The notes beneath the pieces were generated by a model, which made no database searches, was not told where the DNA came from, and worked only from the letters and a program-made list of their open reading frames with translations. A program made the position numbers and the translations under genes. A stretch of DNA of 64,000 bases from Longispora sp040681875 (lineage in GTDB: Bacteria > Actinomycetota > Actinomycetes > Mycobacteriales > Micromonosporaceae): assembly GCF_040681875.1 (NCBI RefSeq), contig NZ_JBFAZP010000005.1:248001-312000 (forward strand). Direction: 5' to 3'. Positions within the stretch are counted from its first letter, which is position 1, and the number at the start of each line of letters is the position of its first letter. Shown in pieces: positions 1 through 9,111 of this stretch.

Positions 1-2121
1 GCCGGGGTGCACCTGGGTGTGGGCCGAGCCGGCGTCGACCGTGCCGAGGAGCCGGCCGGTACCCGTCTCGATCACGGCCACGGGTTCGCCGCCCGTGCCC
101 CGGAGGTCGACGGTCGGGCGGCGGTGGCCGGTCCAGTACCAGCCGGTGGGGCGGCGGCGCAGCAGGCTGTCGCAGAACTCCTCGCTCGCCCCGAACAGGG
201 GGAGGTCCTCCATCGTCAGGGGCAGCTCGGCGGCGGCGCAGCACAGGTGCGGCCCCAGGACGTACGGGTTGCCCGGGTCCAGCACGGTCGCCTCGACGGG
301 CCGGCGGAACAGGGCGTCCGGGTGGTGCACGAGGTACGTGTCGAGCGGGTCGTCGCGGGCCACCATCACGCACAGCGCCTCCTGGCCCGAGCGCCCCGCC
401 CGGCCGGCCTGCTGCCAGAGGGAGGCGAGCGTTCCCGGGTACCCGGTGAGCAGCACCGCGTCGAGGCCCGCGATGTCGACGCCGAGTTCGAGGGCGTTGG
501 TGGCGGCGAGGCCGACGAGTTCGCCGGAGCGGAGGGCCTTCTCCAGGGCGCGCCGCTCCTCGCGCAGGTACCCGGCCCGGTAGGCGGCCACCTGGCCGGT
601 GAGGAAGTCGAGTTCGGCGTCGCGGAGGCCGCGCTTGGCCATGGTGGCGACCAGTTCGGCGCCGCGCCGGGACCTGACGAACGCGAGGGTGCGGACCCCG
701 GCGGCGACCAGGTCGGCGAGGAGGGCGGCGGTCTCCCGGAGCGCGGTCTTGCGGACCGGGGCGCCGTGTTCGCCGATCGCGGGGCTCTCGTCCGTGGGGG
801 AGGGGTCGTCGGTGTGCTCGGGGGGCTCGACGGACCACAACTCCTCCGGATGCCCCTCCTCCGGCCCCGCCCCGGGTTCAGGTCGCCCGTCCGGCCACTG
901 CTCGGCATCCTCGGCCGCGACCCGGGGCGACACGGTGACCGCCTTCGTCACGACCCCGGCCCGGCCCCCGCCCAGCGCTGCCACCGACGCGTGACCCGCC
1001 ACATCCGGTCCGGCGGCCGAGCCGTGCCCGACGCCGACACTCCCGTCGATCCCAGCCCCAGCCCCAGCCCCAGCGCCAGCCCCGGCACCGGCCTCAGCAC
1101 CAGCCCCGGCCTTGGCCCCAGCGCCAGCCCTGACCTCGGCCGCAGCACCAGCGCCAGCCCTGACCTCGGCTCCAGCACCGGTCCCGGCCCCGGCCGCAGC
1201 ACCAGCCCGGGCCGCAGCACCAGCACCAGCCCATGCGGAGGCACCAGCCCCAGTCCCGATCACCGACCCAAGAGCATCACCCGACCCGGCCACATCACCC
1301 GGCCGATCCGGACTCGCGCTCTCCCACGGATCCCTCCGCCGCCGACTCAACACCGGCAACAACGGCGGCTCCCACAACGCGAACGTCACCCCCGCCCGGG
1401 GCGAGGCGTCATCCGTCACCGCGATCACCGGCAACCCCGTGAGTCGGGAAGCCGACGCTGCCGGGTCGCTGACCGTGGCCGACGCCAGTACGAAGACCGG
1501 CTCGGTGCCGTACCGGGCGCACAGCCGCCGCAGCCGCCGGAGCACGTGCGCGACGTGCGAGCCGAACACGCCCCGGTACGTGTGGCACTCGTCGACCACC
1601 ACGTACTGGAGCCGGCGCAGGAACCCCGCCCACCGGGCGTGCTGGGGCAGCATCCCGTGGTGCAGCATGTCGGGGTTGGTGAGCAGGAGCCGCCCGTGCC
1701 GGCGGAGCCAGTCGCGTTCGGCGCGCGGGGTGTCCCCGTCGTACACGGCCGCGGACACGTCGAAGCCGGTCAGGGAGCGCAGCTGGTCGGCGGCGAGGGC
1801 CTTGGTGGGGGACAGGTACAGCGCCGTGGCGTTGGTGGTGAGCAGCCGGGAGAGGACGGGCAGCTGGTACGCGAGGCTCTTGCCGGAGGCCGTACCCGTG
1901 GCGATCACCACGTGCCGGCCCTCCCAGGCGGCGGTCGCGGCTTCGGCCTGGTGCGCCCAGGGCCGGTCGATCCCCCGGGCGGAGAGGACTGAAAGCACCT
2001 CGTCGGGGACGAAATCGGGCCACTGAGCTGGGCGGCCGACCCGGGCGGGCACCCGTTCGACGTGGGTGACGAGGCCGGTGCGTCCGCGCACCAGGCGGGC
2101 CAATACGTCAATCGCCGTCAC
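1..2121 (-). CDS. DExH-box ATP-dependent helicase (YprA/MrfA/SftH-like), 3' end outside window
   Basis: Superfamily-2 helicase expected to unwind nucleic acid using ATP. The frame is open from a GTG at 2121 (MTAIDVLARLVRG) to the window edge, about 707 codons, so the C-terminus is missing. Visible motifs in order: P-loop GTASGKS, PTKALAADQ, TNPDMLH, the DExH box DECHTYRG, SATVSDP (motif III), and QQAGRAGRSG (motif VI). This set, with the TNPDMLHHGMLP stretch, fits the YprA/MrfA family, whose C-terminal DUF1998 zinc domain would lie outside. A long Ala/Gly-rich insert (about residues 285-370) separates the two RecA lobes. The gene is divergent from bldG with about 40 bp between, as in Streptomyces. 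Family call is firm; the precise DNA-repair role is inference. Confidence 0.88.
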   Translation of the reverse strand, partial: MTAIDVLARLVRGRTGLVTHVERVPARVGRPAQWPDFVPDEVLSVLSARGIDRPWAHQAEAATAAWEGRHVVIATGTASGKSLAYQLPVLSRLLTTNATALYLSPTKALAADQLRSLTGFDVSAAVYDGDTPRAERDWLRRHGRLLLTNPDMLHHGMLPQHARWAGFLRRLQYVVVDECHTYRGVFGSHVAHVLRRLRRLCARYGTEPVFVLASATVSDPAASASRLTGLPVIAVTDDASPRAGVTFALWEPPLLPVLSRRRRDPWESASPDRPGDVAGSGDALGSVIGTGAGASAWAGAGAAARAGAAAGAGTGAGAEVRAGAGAAAEVRAGAGAKAGAGAEAGAGAGAGAGAGAGIDGSVGVGHGSAAGPDVAGHASVAALGGGRAGVVTKAVTVSPRVAAEDAEQWPDGRPEPGAGPEEGHPEELWSVEPPEHTDDPSPTDESPAIGEHGAPVRKTALRETAALLADLVAAGVRTLAFVRSRRGAELVATMAKRGLRDAELDFLTGQVAAYRAGYLREERRALEKALRSGELVGLAATNALELGVDIAGLDAVLLTGYPGTLASLWQQAGRAGRSGQEALCVMVARDDPLDTYLVHHPDALFRRPVEATVLDPGNPYVLGPHLCCAAAELPLTMEDLPLFGASEEFCDSLLRRRPTGWYWTGHRRPTVDLRGTGGEPVAVIETGTGRLLGTVDAGSAHTQVHPG
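1030..1265 (-). repeat. Low-complexity Ala/Gly-coding repeat inside the helicase gene
   Basis: On the minus strand the helicase frame reads a degenerate GCT-GGT/GCT-GGG series giving runs of A-G-A-G with two copies of A-E-V-R-A-G-A-G. The plus strand shows the same as repeated CCAGCC/CCAGCA units. It lies between helicase motif III and the second RecA lobe. It keeps the frame open, so it is either a flexible linker or slippage-expanded sequence. Confidence 0.8.
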
Positions 2122-2162
2122 TCATGCACTCTGACACATCCAGAAGATGGTTAGATTCACCC

Positions 2163-2504
2163 ATGGAGCTGTCGCTCGAAACCGAGGCTGTCGAGGACCG
2201 CACGCTGTTGCGGGTCGGCGGGGAGATCGACGTGTACACGGCCCCGAGCCTGCGGGAGCGGTTGGTCGAGCTGGCCGACGGCGGGGCACGTCACATAGTC
2301 GTGGACCTGGAGATGGTGGAGTTCCTGGACTCGACCGGGCTGGGCGTGCTGGTGGGGGGCCTGAAACGGGCCCGGGCCAGCGACGGGACGTTCGTGCTCG
2401 TCTGTGACCAGCCCCGACTGCTCAAGATCTTTCGGATCACCGGGCTCGAGCGGGTCTTCGAGCTCTATCCATCGGTGACCGACGCGCTGGCTGGAGCGCG
2501 GTAA
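2163..2504 (+). CDS. bldG: Anti-sigma factor antagonist, BldG-like STAS protein
   Basis: Single STAS-domain protein of 113 aa. In this family the unphosphorylated protein binds an anti-sigma kinase and frees a sigma factor; phosphorylation of a conserved Ser switches it off. The sequence shows the STAS core VGGEIDVYTAPSLRERL and the phosphorylation loop FLDSTGLGVL with the Ser in place. The ATG at 2163 (MELSLETEAV) is chosen over one 39 bp upstream because BldG homologs begin here. It is followed 5 bp later by a putative anti-sigma factor and is divergent from the helicase, the same arrangement as bldG in Streptomyces, where it controls development and antibiotic production. Confidence 0.9.
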   Translation: MELSLETEAVEDRTLLRVGGEIDVYTAPSLRERLVELADGGARHIVVDLEMVEFLDSTGLGVLVGGLKRARASDGTFVLVCDQPRLLKIFRITGLERVFELYPSVTDALAGAR

Positions 2505-2509
2505 CCGGG

Positions 2510-2914
2510 ATGCCGACGGTTCGGCTGCGTTTCTCACCGTCGCCGGCGCACGTGCGTACGGCGCGCCTCGTCGCGGTCGCCTGCGGGCGTCGCGCGGGTG
2601 TCGCCGTGGACCGCCTGGAGGAGCTGAAGCTCGCGGTGGGCGAGGCGTGTGCCCGCGCGGTCGCCCGGCACCGGCGGGGCGGTCTCAGCGATCTGGTCCT
2701 GTTGGAGCTGGTGGACGACGCCGGGTTCGAGGTCCGGGTGCTGGACTACGCGCCGGCCGATCCGGGCAATCCGGATGACCCGGAGGAGACGGTGGTCGCC
2801 GAGGCGGGTGTCGCGCTGCTCGCGGAGTCGGCCGACGTCCTGAAGGTCACCCCGGGCGCCGACGGCATCGGCAGCACCATCTCCCTGTGGTGGCCCACCG
2901 CGACCCACCGCTGA
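2510..2914 (+). CDS. Anti-sigma factor, RsbW/HATPase-like, partner of BldG
   Basis: 134 aa protein in the position of the BldG-cognate anti-sigma factor, starting 5 bp after bldG and so probably translationally coupled. The N-terminal half has the RsbW-type pattern: a helix around the LEELKLAVGEACARAV segment, where the HATPase N-box (E/N) normally sits. The C-terminal DGIGSTISLWWP resembles the end of the GHKL fold. The G1/G2 ATP-lid glycines are weak, which is common in this actinobacterial subgroup. Expected to bind a sigma factor and the antagonist BldG in the cytoplasm. Family assignment rests mostly on context and the N-box region. Confidence 0.72.
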   Translation: MPTVRLRFSPSPAHVRTARLVAVACGRRAGVAVDRLEELKLAVGEACARAVARHRRGGLSDLVLLELVDDAGFEVRVLDYAPADPGNPDDPEETVVAEAGVALLAESADVLKVTPGADGIGSTISLWWPTATHR

Positions 2915-3249
2915 ACCCCTTCGACGGGTACCGGCGCCCGCGCGGTCGCCCGGCACCGGCCCGTCACGGCTGAGCCGACCCGGCAGGCGACCCGCCCGGC
3001 ACCCCTGGCGCTGACGTCGACTTCTCCGTCGCCGAGGTCGCCCCGCCGTCGCCAGGCCTCTCTGCCCCCCGTTGCCAGGGCTGCCCCGCTATCCGGGGCG
3101 GATCGGCCCCGGGGCGCGCCGCCGACCGGAGCGGACGATGCCTCCCCGGTCGGTACCCCTCCGAAGGTGTCTCGGGTCTGAAAGCCCCTGACTAGGTCGG
3201 TCAGCGTTCGGTGCCCGGTCGGTCAGTGCCGCCCCGCACCCTCTGCGGC
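2915..3249. other. Intergenic region with a hairpin, no gene seen
   Basis: 335 bp without a convincing ORF. It holds a GC-rich hairpin at 3093-3112 (CCGGGGC / GCCCCGG, 6-nt loop) with no U-tract, which may end the bldG operon transcript. The remainder is the leader of the carboxylesterase gene. Confidence 0.5.
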
Positions 3250-4869
3250 ATGAGAAAAACGACCGCCGCCCTGGCCGCGACCGCCACCCTCGCGGCCCTC
3301 CTCACCCTCGCGACCCCGGCCTCCGCCGCCCCGGCCCAGCCCGCGACCGGCCCCTCACCCAACACCACGCCCGCCAGCACCGCGCCCGCCAACGCCACGC
3401 CCACCAACGCCACGGGCGACGTGGTCCGCACCCGCTCCGGCCCGGTGCGCGGCACGGTCACCCCCACGACCCGCACCTTCCAGAACATCCCGTTCGCCGC
3501 CCCGCCCACCGGCGCCGCCCGCTACAGCCCGCCCCGCCCGGTCACCCCCTGGCGGGACACCCGGGACGCCACCCGCCCCGGCGCCGCCTGCGCCCAGCCC
3601 GTGGGCCTGCCGGTCGGCCGGCCGAGTACCGAGGAGGACTGCCTGGTCCTGAACGTGACCACCCCGCGCACGGACCGGCGCGACCTGCCGGTGATCGTCT
3701 GGCTGCACGGCGGCGGCCTGGTCTACGGCGTCGGCGACGTGTACGACGCCGAGCGGCTCGCCCGGCAGGGGCAGGCCGTCGTCGTCACGGTGAACTACCG
3801 GCTCGGCGTGTTCGGCTTCCTGGCGCACCCGGCGCTCGGCCCGGACTCCGGCAACCTGGGGCTGGCCGACCAGCAGGCGGCACTGCGCTGGGTGCGCGAC
3901 AACGCCCGCTCCTTCGGCGGGGACCCGGGGAACGTGACGGTGTCGGGGGAGTCCGGCGGCGGGTTCAGCGTGTGCGCGCACCTGGCGTCGCCGGCCTCGG
4001 CAGGGCTGTTCCACCGGGCGATCCTGCAGCGCGCGCCGTGCACCGGTTGGGGCAGCCGGCCCCGGGCGGAGTCCGAGCGGCTCGGGCTGGACCTGGCCGC
4101 GCGGATGGGCTGCCCCGATCCGGCCGTCGCCGCCGCCTGCCTGCGGGGCACCGACGCCGCCGCGATGATGGCGGCCACGCCGATGGTCACCGAGATGCAG
4201 TACGAGACCGGGGGCGCGCTGTTGCCGGTCAGCCCCGGGGAGGCGTTCGCGTCGGGCCGGTTCAACCGGGTGCCGGTGCTGTTCGGGATCAACCACGACG
4301 AGGAGCGGCTGATGGTGGCCGGGGAGGAGTTCTTCACGGGGCGCCCGCTGACCCGGGAGGAGTACGAGGCCCGGGTCCGGGCGACGTTCGGGGAGCGGGC
4401 CGGGCGGGTGCTCGCCGAGTACCCGGTCGGGAACCGGTCGCCCGGGCTCACCCTGGCGACGGTGCAGACCGATCACACCTGGGCGCGGCCGGCCGTGGAC
4501 ACGCTGCGGCTGCTGTCCCGGCGGACACCGACGTTCGGCTACGAGCTGGCCGAGCAGCGCACCCCGGCCATGGTCGGGTTCCCCGAGCTGAGTTTCCCGC
4601 TGGGCGCCCCGCACACCGGCGACCTGCCGTACCTGTTCGACATGCCCTTCATGGCCCGCCCCGACGCCGAACAGTCCCGCCTGGCCACCGAGATGATCGG
4701 GTACTGGACCCGCTTCGCCCGCACCGGCGACCCGAACGGCGGCGGCGCGCCGTGCTGGCCGGCCCAGACTCCGGGGCGACCGTTCACGATGTCGCTGGAC
4801 GTGGCCGGCAGCCACGGCACGGACCTCGCGGCGAACCACCGGTACGCCTTCTGGTCCCAGCTCGGCTGA
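3250..4869 (+). CDS. Secreted type-B carboxylesterase
   Basis: Carboxylesterase/lipase of the alpha/beta-hydrolase type-B family, 539 aa, hydrolysing ester bonds outside the cell. The ATG at 3250 gives a textbook signal peptide (MRKTT, hydrophobic core, cleavage near TPASA-AP), then a Thr/Ala/Pro-rich linker. Catalytic features: oxyanion loop HGGGLVYG, nucleophile elbow GESGGG with Ser235, an acidic residue likely in INHDEE, and the His in GAPHTGDLPY. EDCLVLNV is a family signature. It is followed by a strong hairpin terminator and is apparently monocistronic. Substrate unknown. Confidence 0.9.
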   Translation: MRKTTAALAATATLAALLTLATPASAAPAQPATGPSPNTTPASTAPANATPTNATGDVVRTRSGPVRGTVTPTTRTFQNIPFAAPPTGAARYSPPRPVTPWRDTRDATRPGAACAQPVGLPVGRPSTEEDCLVLNVTTPRTDRRDLPVIVWLHGGGLVYGVGDVYDAERLARQGQAVVVTVNYRLGVFGFLAHPALGPDSGNLGLADQQAALRWVRDNARSFGGDPGNVTVSGESGGGFSVCAHLASPASAGLFHRAILQRAPCTGWGSRPRAESERLGLDLAARMGCPDPAVAAACLRGTDAAAMMAATPMVTEMQYETGGALLPVSPGEAFASGRFNRVPVLFGINHDEERLMVAGEEFFTGRPLTREEYEARVRATFGERAGRVLAEYPVGNRSPGLTLATVQTDHTWARPAVDTLRLLSRRTPTFGYELAEQRTPAMVGFPELSFPLGAPHTGDLPYLFDMPFMARPDAEQSRLATEMIGYWTRFARTGDPNGGGAPCWPAQTPGRPFTMSLDVAGSHGTDLAANHRYAFWSQLG

Positions 4870-4882
4870 CCACAGAGCCCGG

Positions 4883-4913
4883 GGGCGCCGCATCCACACC
4901 GGGTGCGGCGCCC
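4883..4913 (+). terminator. Hairpin terminator after carboxylesterase gene
   Basis: 13-bp stem GGGCGCCGCATCC / GGGTGCGGCGCCC with one T-G wobble and a 5-nt loop, 13 bp after the stop codon. No U-run follows, as is usual in high-GC actinomycetes. Confidence 0.7.
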
Positions 4914-5043
4914 TACGCCGGCCCGCGTCCCACGGCGACCCTGGACCACCCGGCACCGGTCACGGCACCCACGGGCTCGGCCGTTCGGCCCGTTCCCCGT
5001 GCCGGGAATGGTGATCACCGATGGCGGATGACACTCTGTTCCG

Positions 5044-5460
5044 GTGACGACTCCCGCCGCCCCGCCCCCGCCCGCCGAGCGCCCCGCCCGGGCCGGGTTG
5101 CCGAAGCCCGTGCTGGTCGGGCTCGCCGTGGTCGGGGCGGTGGCCCTGTTCGTCGGCTCCGCCGCGCTGGTCTACACCCTGAACGGCGGCGGCAGTGCCG
5201 GGCACGAGATCCGCTTCGAGATCACGTCGACGGCGACGGACCCGGCCACGGTCAACTGGTCCGGCAACGCCGACTCGGAGATCCTCACGAACGAGCCCCT
5301 GCCGTGGTCGAAGACGGTGAGCCTGCGGGACGGCATCGTCGGGGTGACGGCGTCGGCCCCGGCCGGGGTCCTCACGTGCCGGCTGCTGGTCGACGGCAGG
5401 CAGGTGGACAGGAACCAGGCGGACCTGGTCGTCAACTGCTCGGCCACCGTGTCCAGGTAG
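5044..5460 (+). CDS. Small membrane-anchored protein with extracellular beta domain
   Basis: 138 aa protein starting at GTG 5044. Residues 1-20 are Pro/Ala-rich and cytoplasmic; residues about 22-45 form one transmembrane helix (PVLVGLAVVGAVALFVGSAA). The rest is an extracytoplasmic domain with alternating beta-type sequence and two Cys (LTCRLLVDG and VNCSATV) that could form a disulfide. The layout resembles the MmpS-type domain found in actinobacteria (TM helix plus small beta sandwich), but this is only a resemblance. Function unknown. Confidence 0.62.
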   Translation: MTTPAAPPPPAERPARAGLPKPVLVGLAVVGAVALFVGSAALVYTLNGGGSAGHEIRFEITSTATDPATVNWSGNADSEILTNEPLPWSKTVSLRDGIVGVTASAPAGVLTCRLLVDGRQVDRNQADLVVNCSATVSR

Positions 5461-5534
5461 GACGACGACCTCCCGGTCCGGCGGAGGGCTCCACCGGGCA
5501 GCGTCGGAGCCCTGCCGGGCCTAGGGTCGGGCCC

Positions 5535-6329
5535 ATGCGCCCACCACTCCACGTCACCGTCTGGGACTCCTCCGCGGACACCGACGCCACCCCCGTCGTC
5601 CTCGTGCACGGCACCCTCAACTGGGGCGCCCTCGCGTTCGAGGAACAGAGACCCCTTTCCCGGTACCGGCGGCTGCTCGTCCCCGACCGGCGCGGCTTCG
5701 GGGCCAGCCCGGACCTGACCGGCGGCGCGTACACCAGCGACTACGACGTGGACGCCGAGGACATCGTGGAGCTGCTGGGCGCCGGCGCGCACCTGGTCGG
5801 CCACTCCTACGGCGGGGTGGTCGCGCTGCTGGCCGCCGGACGCCGGCCCGACCTGGTCGCCTCCCTCGCGCTGATCGAGCCGGCCGCGCACATGCTGGCC
5901 CTCGACCGGCCGCTGGTCGCCGGGTCGGTCGCGAACGCGCGCCGGTACATGGCGGGTGCGCGGACGTCGACGGCGGAGGAGTACCTGGAGGTCGTGTTCG
6001 GGGACCGGCCCCGCCCGGGGCCGGCGGACCGGCTGCTGCGGGCCGCGCACTCGGCGTTGCACGAGCGGCCCTGTTGGCTGGCGGAGATCCCGACCGGGGC
6101 GCTCGCCGAAGCCGCGTTCCCGAAGCTGGTCCTCACCGGCGCCTGGGACATCGACGCGCCCGGGTACCGGCCCGAGATGGGTGCCGTGATCCAACTCGTC
6201 GGGGAGGCGGTCGCCGCCCGGATCGGGGCGCGACTCGTCCGGGTCGGGGGCGCGGCGCACGAGGTCCAGCGCGAACAGGCAGAAGCGACAAACGCGCTGC
6301 TCACAGACTTGTGGGCTATGTGCGGATAA
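5535..6329 (+). CDS. Alpha/beta hydrolase
   Basis: 264 aa cytoplasmic alpha/beta-hydrolase. The ATG at 5535 begins MRPPLHVTVWDS; earlier in-frame codons lie in the carboxylesterase shadow frame. HGTLNWG is the oxyanion segment, LVGHSYGGV the nucleophile elbow with Ser91. Asp in TGAWDIDAPG and His in GGAAHEVQ complete the triad. No signal peptide. No operon partner is obvious: 74 bp separate it from the membrane protein upstream. Substrate not predictable. Confidence 0.85.
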   Translation: MRPPLHVTVWDSSADTDATPVVLVHGTLNWGALAFEEQRPLSRYRRLLVPDRRGFGASPDLTGGAYTSDYDVDAEDIVELLGAGAHLVGHSYGGVVALLAAGRRPDLVASLALIEPAAHMLALDRPLVAGSVANARRYMAGARTSTAEEYLEVVFGDRPRPGPADRLLRAAHSALHERPCWLAEIPTGALAEAAFPKLVLTGAWDIDAPGYRPEMGAVIQLVGEAVAARIGARLVRVGGAAHEVQREQAEATNALLTDLWAMCG

Positions 6330-6750
6330 GTACGCCCGGGTGGGGTGCGGGGGGTCGAGGCGGTGTCGCAGTACCCGAATGATGATCCTGATCTGTCGAT
6401 CTTTGGTGGCGCAAATCACTACGTGGCATTTGGGGCCTCGCCCGGTCCCGGCTCAGACCAAGGGTGACCTGCATAGACCGCGCACAACTTCGACTCCCAC
6501 CAAGATCCCTAGCATAGAGACGAAAGTCTTTCAAAAAGAGGTGGAGGCAGATGTGACTACGCCCACGATCTCGGGCTAGAGTACGCGGGTCGTGTCACAG
6601 CGTTCCCGTGCTGTGACACGTCGGCGTCGACCCGCCAGGGCCGACGGGGATCGCTACTCCACATGTGGAGCACGCCGCCCTCGGCGGGCCACGGAGCGGC
6701 CCGACCGCTTCCTGAAGCCGTTAGCTGGGCGCTCGTTATCAGGAGGACGG
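6330..6750. other. Long leader region of hppA, locally AT-richer
   Basis: 421 bp before hppA with no convincing gene (short ORFs here have atypical composition). Between 6370 and 6580 the base composition is clearly less GC-rich than the surroundings, as expected for a promoter region. A TAGAGT at 6577-6582 fits the actinomycete -10 consensus; TGTGAC at 6552-6557 is a possible -35 but the 19-bp spacing is long. A perfect inverted repeat follows immediately. Confidence 0.45.
6591..6620. promoter_or_regulatory. Perfect 11-bp inverted repeat in the hppA leader
   Basis: CGTGTCACAGC, 8-nt spacer, GCTGTGACACG. It begins 9 bp after the candidate -10 and about 130 bp before the hppA start. It could be an operator (the half-sites resemble GTGnCAC-type CRP/FNR boxes) or a 5'-UTR hairpin. 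Confidence 0.5.
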
Positions 6751-9111
6751 ATGTCCGCAGTACCTCTCGCCGTCGGCGGGAACGGGGCGGCCCTGACTGG
6801 TTCGAACACCACCTACGTGATCATCGCCGCCGCCATCGCGCTCCTCGCGCTCGGCTTCGCGGCAGGTCTCGTCAAGGCGGTTCTCGCCACCGACAAGGGC
6901 ACCCAGAAGATGCAAGACATCGCCGGGGCCGTACAGGAGGGCGCCAGCGCCTACCTGAACCGCCAGTTCAAGGCGCTGGCAGTACTGGTCGTCATCGCGG
7001 TGGGCCTGTTGTGGCTTCTGCCGGCCGATGGCGGCAACTCGATCCGGTTCGGCCGCTCGGCGTTCTTCATCGTCGGCGCGCTGTTCAGCGGCTTCATCGG
7101 CTGGGCCGGCATGTCGCTGGCCACCCGCGCGAACCTGCGGGTCGCCGCCGCCGCCCGGATCAGTGAGGGCGGCCGCGAGACCGCCATGCAGATCGCGTTC
7201 CGGACCGGCGGCGTCGTCGGCTTCCTCACCGTCGGCCTCGGCCTGTTCGGTGCGGCGCTGGTCGTGCTGCTGTACAAGGGCGACGCGCCCACCGTGCTGG
7301 AGGGCTTCGGCTTCGGCGCCGCGCTGCTCGCGATGTTCATGCGGGTCGGCGGCGGCATCTTCACGAAGGCCGCCGACGTCGGCGCCGACCTGGTCGGCAA
7401 GATCGAGAAGGGCATCCCGGAGGACGACCCGCGCAACGCCGCGACCATCGCGGACAACGTGGGCGACAACGTGGGTGACTGCGCCGGCATGGCCGCCGAC
7501 CTGTTCGAGTCGTACGCGGTGACCCTCGTCGCCGCCCTGATCCTCGGCAGCGCGACCTTCGGCAGCGAGGGCCTCGTGTTCCCGCTGATCGTGCCGGCCC
7601 TCGGTGTGCTCACCGCCATCATCGGCGTGTTCATCACCCGGCTCCGCAAGAGCGACAAGAGCGGCATGACCGCGATCAACCGCGCCTTCTACATCTCGGC
7701 CGCGATCGCCGCGATCCTGTGTGGCGTGGCGTCGTACGCGTACCTGCCGGCCACGTTCGCGGAGCTCGACACCACGGACAAGGCGATCCTCGCGCACGGC
7801 GGCGACCCGCGGCTGTTCGCGATCGGCGCCGTCGTCATCGGCATCGTGCTCGCGGCGATCATCCAGGCCCTCACCGGGTACTTCACGGAGACCTCCCGCA
7901 AGCCCGTCCGCGACATCGGCAAGTCGGCCCTGACCGGCCCGGCGACCGTCGTGCTCGCCGGCATCTCCGTCGGCCTCGAGTCGGCCGTCTACACCGCGCT
8001 GGTGATCGGCGCGGCCGTGTTCGGCGCGTACCTGCTCGGCGGCGGCGTGCTGCTGCTGTCGCTGTTCGCGGTGGCGCTGGCCGGTTGCGGTCTGCTCACC
8101 ACGGTCGGCGTCATCGTGGCCATGGACACGTTCGGCCCGATCTCCGACAACGCGCAGGGCATCGCCGAGATGTCCGGCGACATCGACGAGAAGGGTGCCC
8201 GCACCCTGACCGACCTCGACGCGGTGGGCAACACCACCAAGGCGATCACCAAGGGCATCGCGATCGCCACGGCCGTGCTCGCGGCGACCGCCCTGTTCGG
8301 CGCGTTCACGGCGATCCTGCGCACCGCGCTGGAGAAGACCGGCGCGGACGCGGTGTCGACGGTCGAGAAGCTCGACAGGTACATCCTGGACATGCTCAAC
8401 GTGTCCGACCCGCGCAACCTCGTCGGCCTGATCGTCGGCGCGGCGGTCGTGTTCCTCTTCTCGGGGCTCGCGATCAACGCGGTGTCGCGCTCGGCCATGG
8501 CCGTGGTGTTCGAGGTCCGTCGCCAGTTCCGCGAGTTCCCCGGCATCATGGACGGCACCCAGCGTCCGGAGTACGGCAAGGTCGTGGACATCTGCACCCG
8601 GGACGCGCAGCGCGAGCTGATCACCCCGGGTCTGCTGGCCGTGATGGCCCCGGTGGCCGTGGGCTTCGGGCTGGGCGTGGGCGCGCTGGGCGCGTACCTG
8701 GCCGGCGCGATCGCCACCGGCACCCTGATGGCCGTGTTCCTCGCCAACTCCGGTGGCGCGTGGGACAACGCGAAGAAGATGGTCGAGGACGGCGCGTACG
8801 GCGGCAAGGGTTCGCCGGCGCACGAGGCGACCATCATCGGCGACACCGTCGGTGACCCGTTCAAGGACACCGCCGGCCCGGCCATCAACCCGCTGATCAA
8901 GGTCATGAACCTGGTCGCGCTGCTCATCGCCCCGGCGGTCGTCCTGCTCAGCCTCGGCGCTGACATGAACAACGGCATCCGGATCGGGATCGCGGTCGCG
9001 GCGTCCGCCGTCATCTTCCTCGCGGTGCTGATCAACAAGCGTCGTCCGAGCGCGGTGGACGCCGCCGAGGAGACGAACGGCAGCGAGGCGCAGGAGAAGG
9101 TGAACGCGTAA
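6751..9111 (+). CDS. hppA: Membrane-bound proton-pumping pyrophosphatase, K+-independent type
   Basis: 786 aa integral membrane enzyme that hydrolyses pyrophosphate and pumps H+ across the membrane. The ATG at 6751 is preceded by an ideal AGGAGG at 6741-6746. Signatures: DVGADLVGKIEKGIPEDDPRN (substrate loop), DNVGDNVGDCAGMAADLFESY, and the C-terminal DTVGDPFKDTAGPAINPLIK. In the GNTTKA segment a Lys occupies position 497; a Lys there marks the K+-independent subclass, whereas K+-dependent enzymes have Ala. About 15-16 hydrophobic segments are visible. It lies in the same neighbourhood as in Streptomyces and is followed by a strong terminator, so it is probably monocistronic. Confidence 0.97.
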   Translation: MSAVPLAVGGNGAALTGSNTTYVIIAAAIALLALGFAAGLVKAVLATDKGTQKMQDIAGAVQEGASAYLNRQFKALAVLVVIAVGLLWLLPADGGNSIRFGRSAFFIVGALFSGFIGWAGMSLATRANLRVAAAARISEGGRETAMQIAFRTGGVVGFLTVGLGLFGAALVVLLYKGDAPTVLEGFGFGAALLAMFMRVGGGIFTKAADVGADLVGKIEKGIPEDDPRNAATIADNVGDNVGDCAGMAADLFESYAVTLVAALILGSATFGSEGLVFPLIVPALGVLTAIIGVFITRLRKSDKSGMTAINRAFYISAAIAAILCGVASYAYLPATFAELDTTDKAILAHGGDPRLFAIGAVVIGIVLAAIIQALTGYFTETSRKPVRDIGKSALTGPATVVLAGISVGLESAVYTALVIGAAVFGAYLLGGGVLLLSLFAVALAGCGLLTTVGVIVAMDTFGPISDNAQGIAEMSGDIDEKGARTLTDLDAVGNTTKAITKGIAIATAVLAATALFGAFTAILRTALEKTGADAVSTVEKLDRYILDMLNVSDPRNLVGLIVGAAVVFLFSGLAINAVSRSAMAVVFEVRRQFREFPGIMDGTQRPEYGKVVDICTRDAQRELITPGLLAVMAPVAVGFGLGVGALGAYLAGAIATGTLMAVFLANSGGAWDNAKKMVEDGAYGGKGSPAHEATIIGDTVGDPFKDTAGPAINPLIKVMNLVALLIAPAVVLLSLGADMNNGIRIGIAVAASAVIFLAVLINKRRPSAVDAAEETNGSEAQEKVNA

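Noticed and set aside
7..1992. 661-codon plus-strand open frame over the helicase
   Set aside because: It translates the low-complexity region as Ser/Pro repeats and has no domain, whereas the minus strand carries all helicase motifs.
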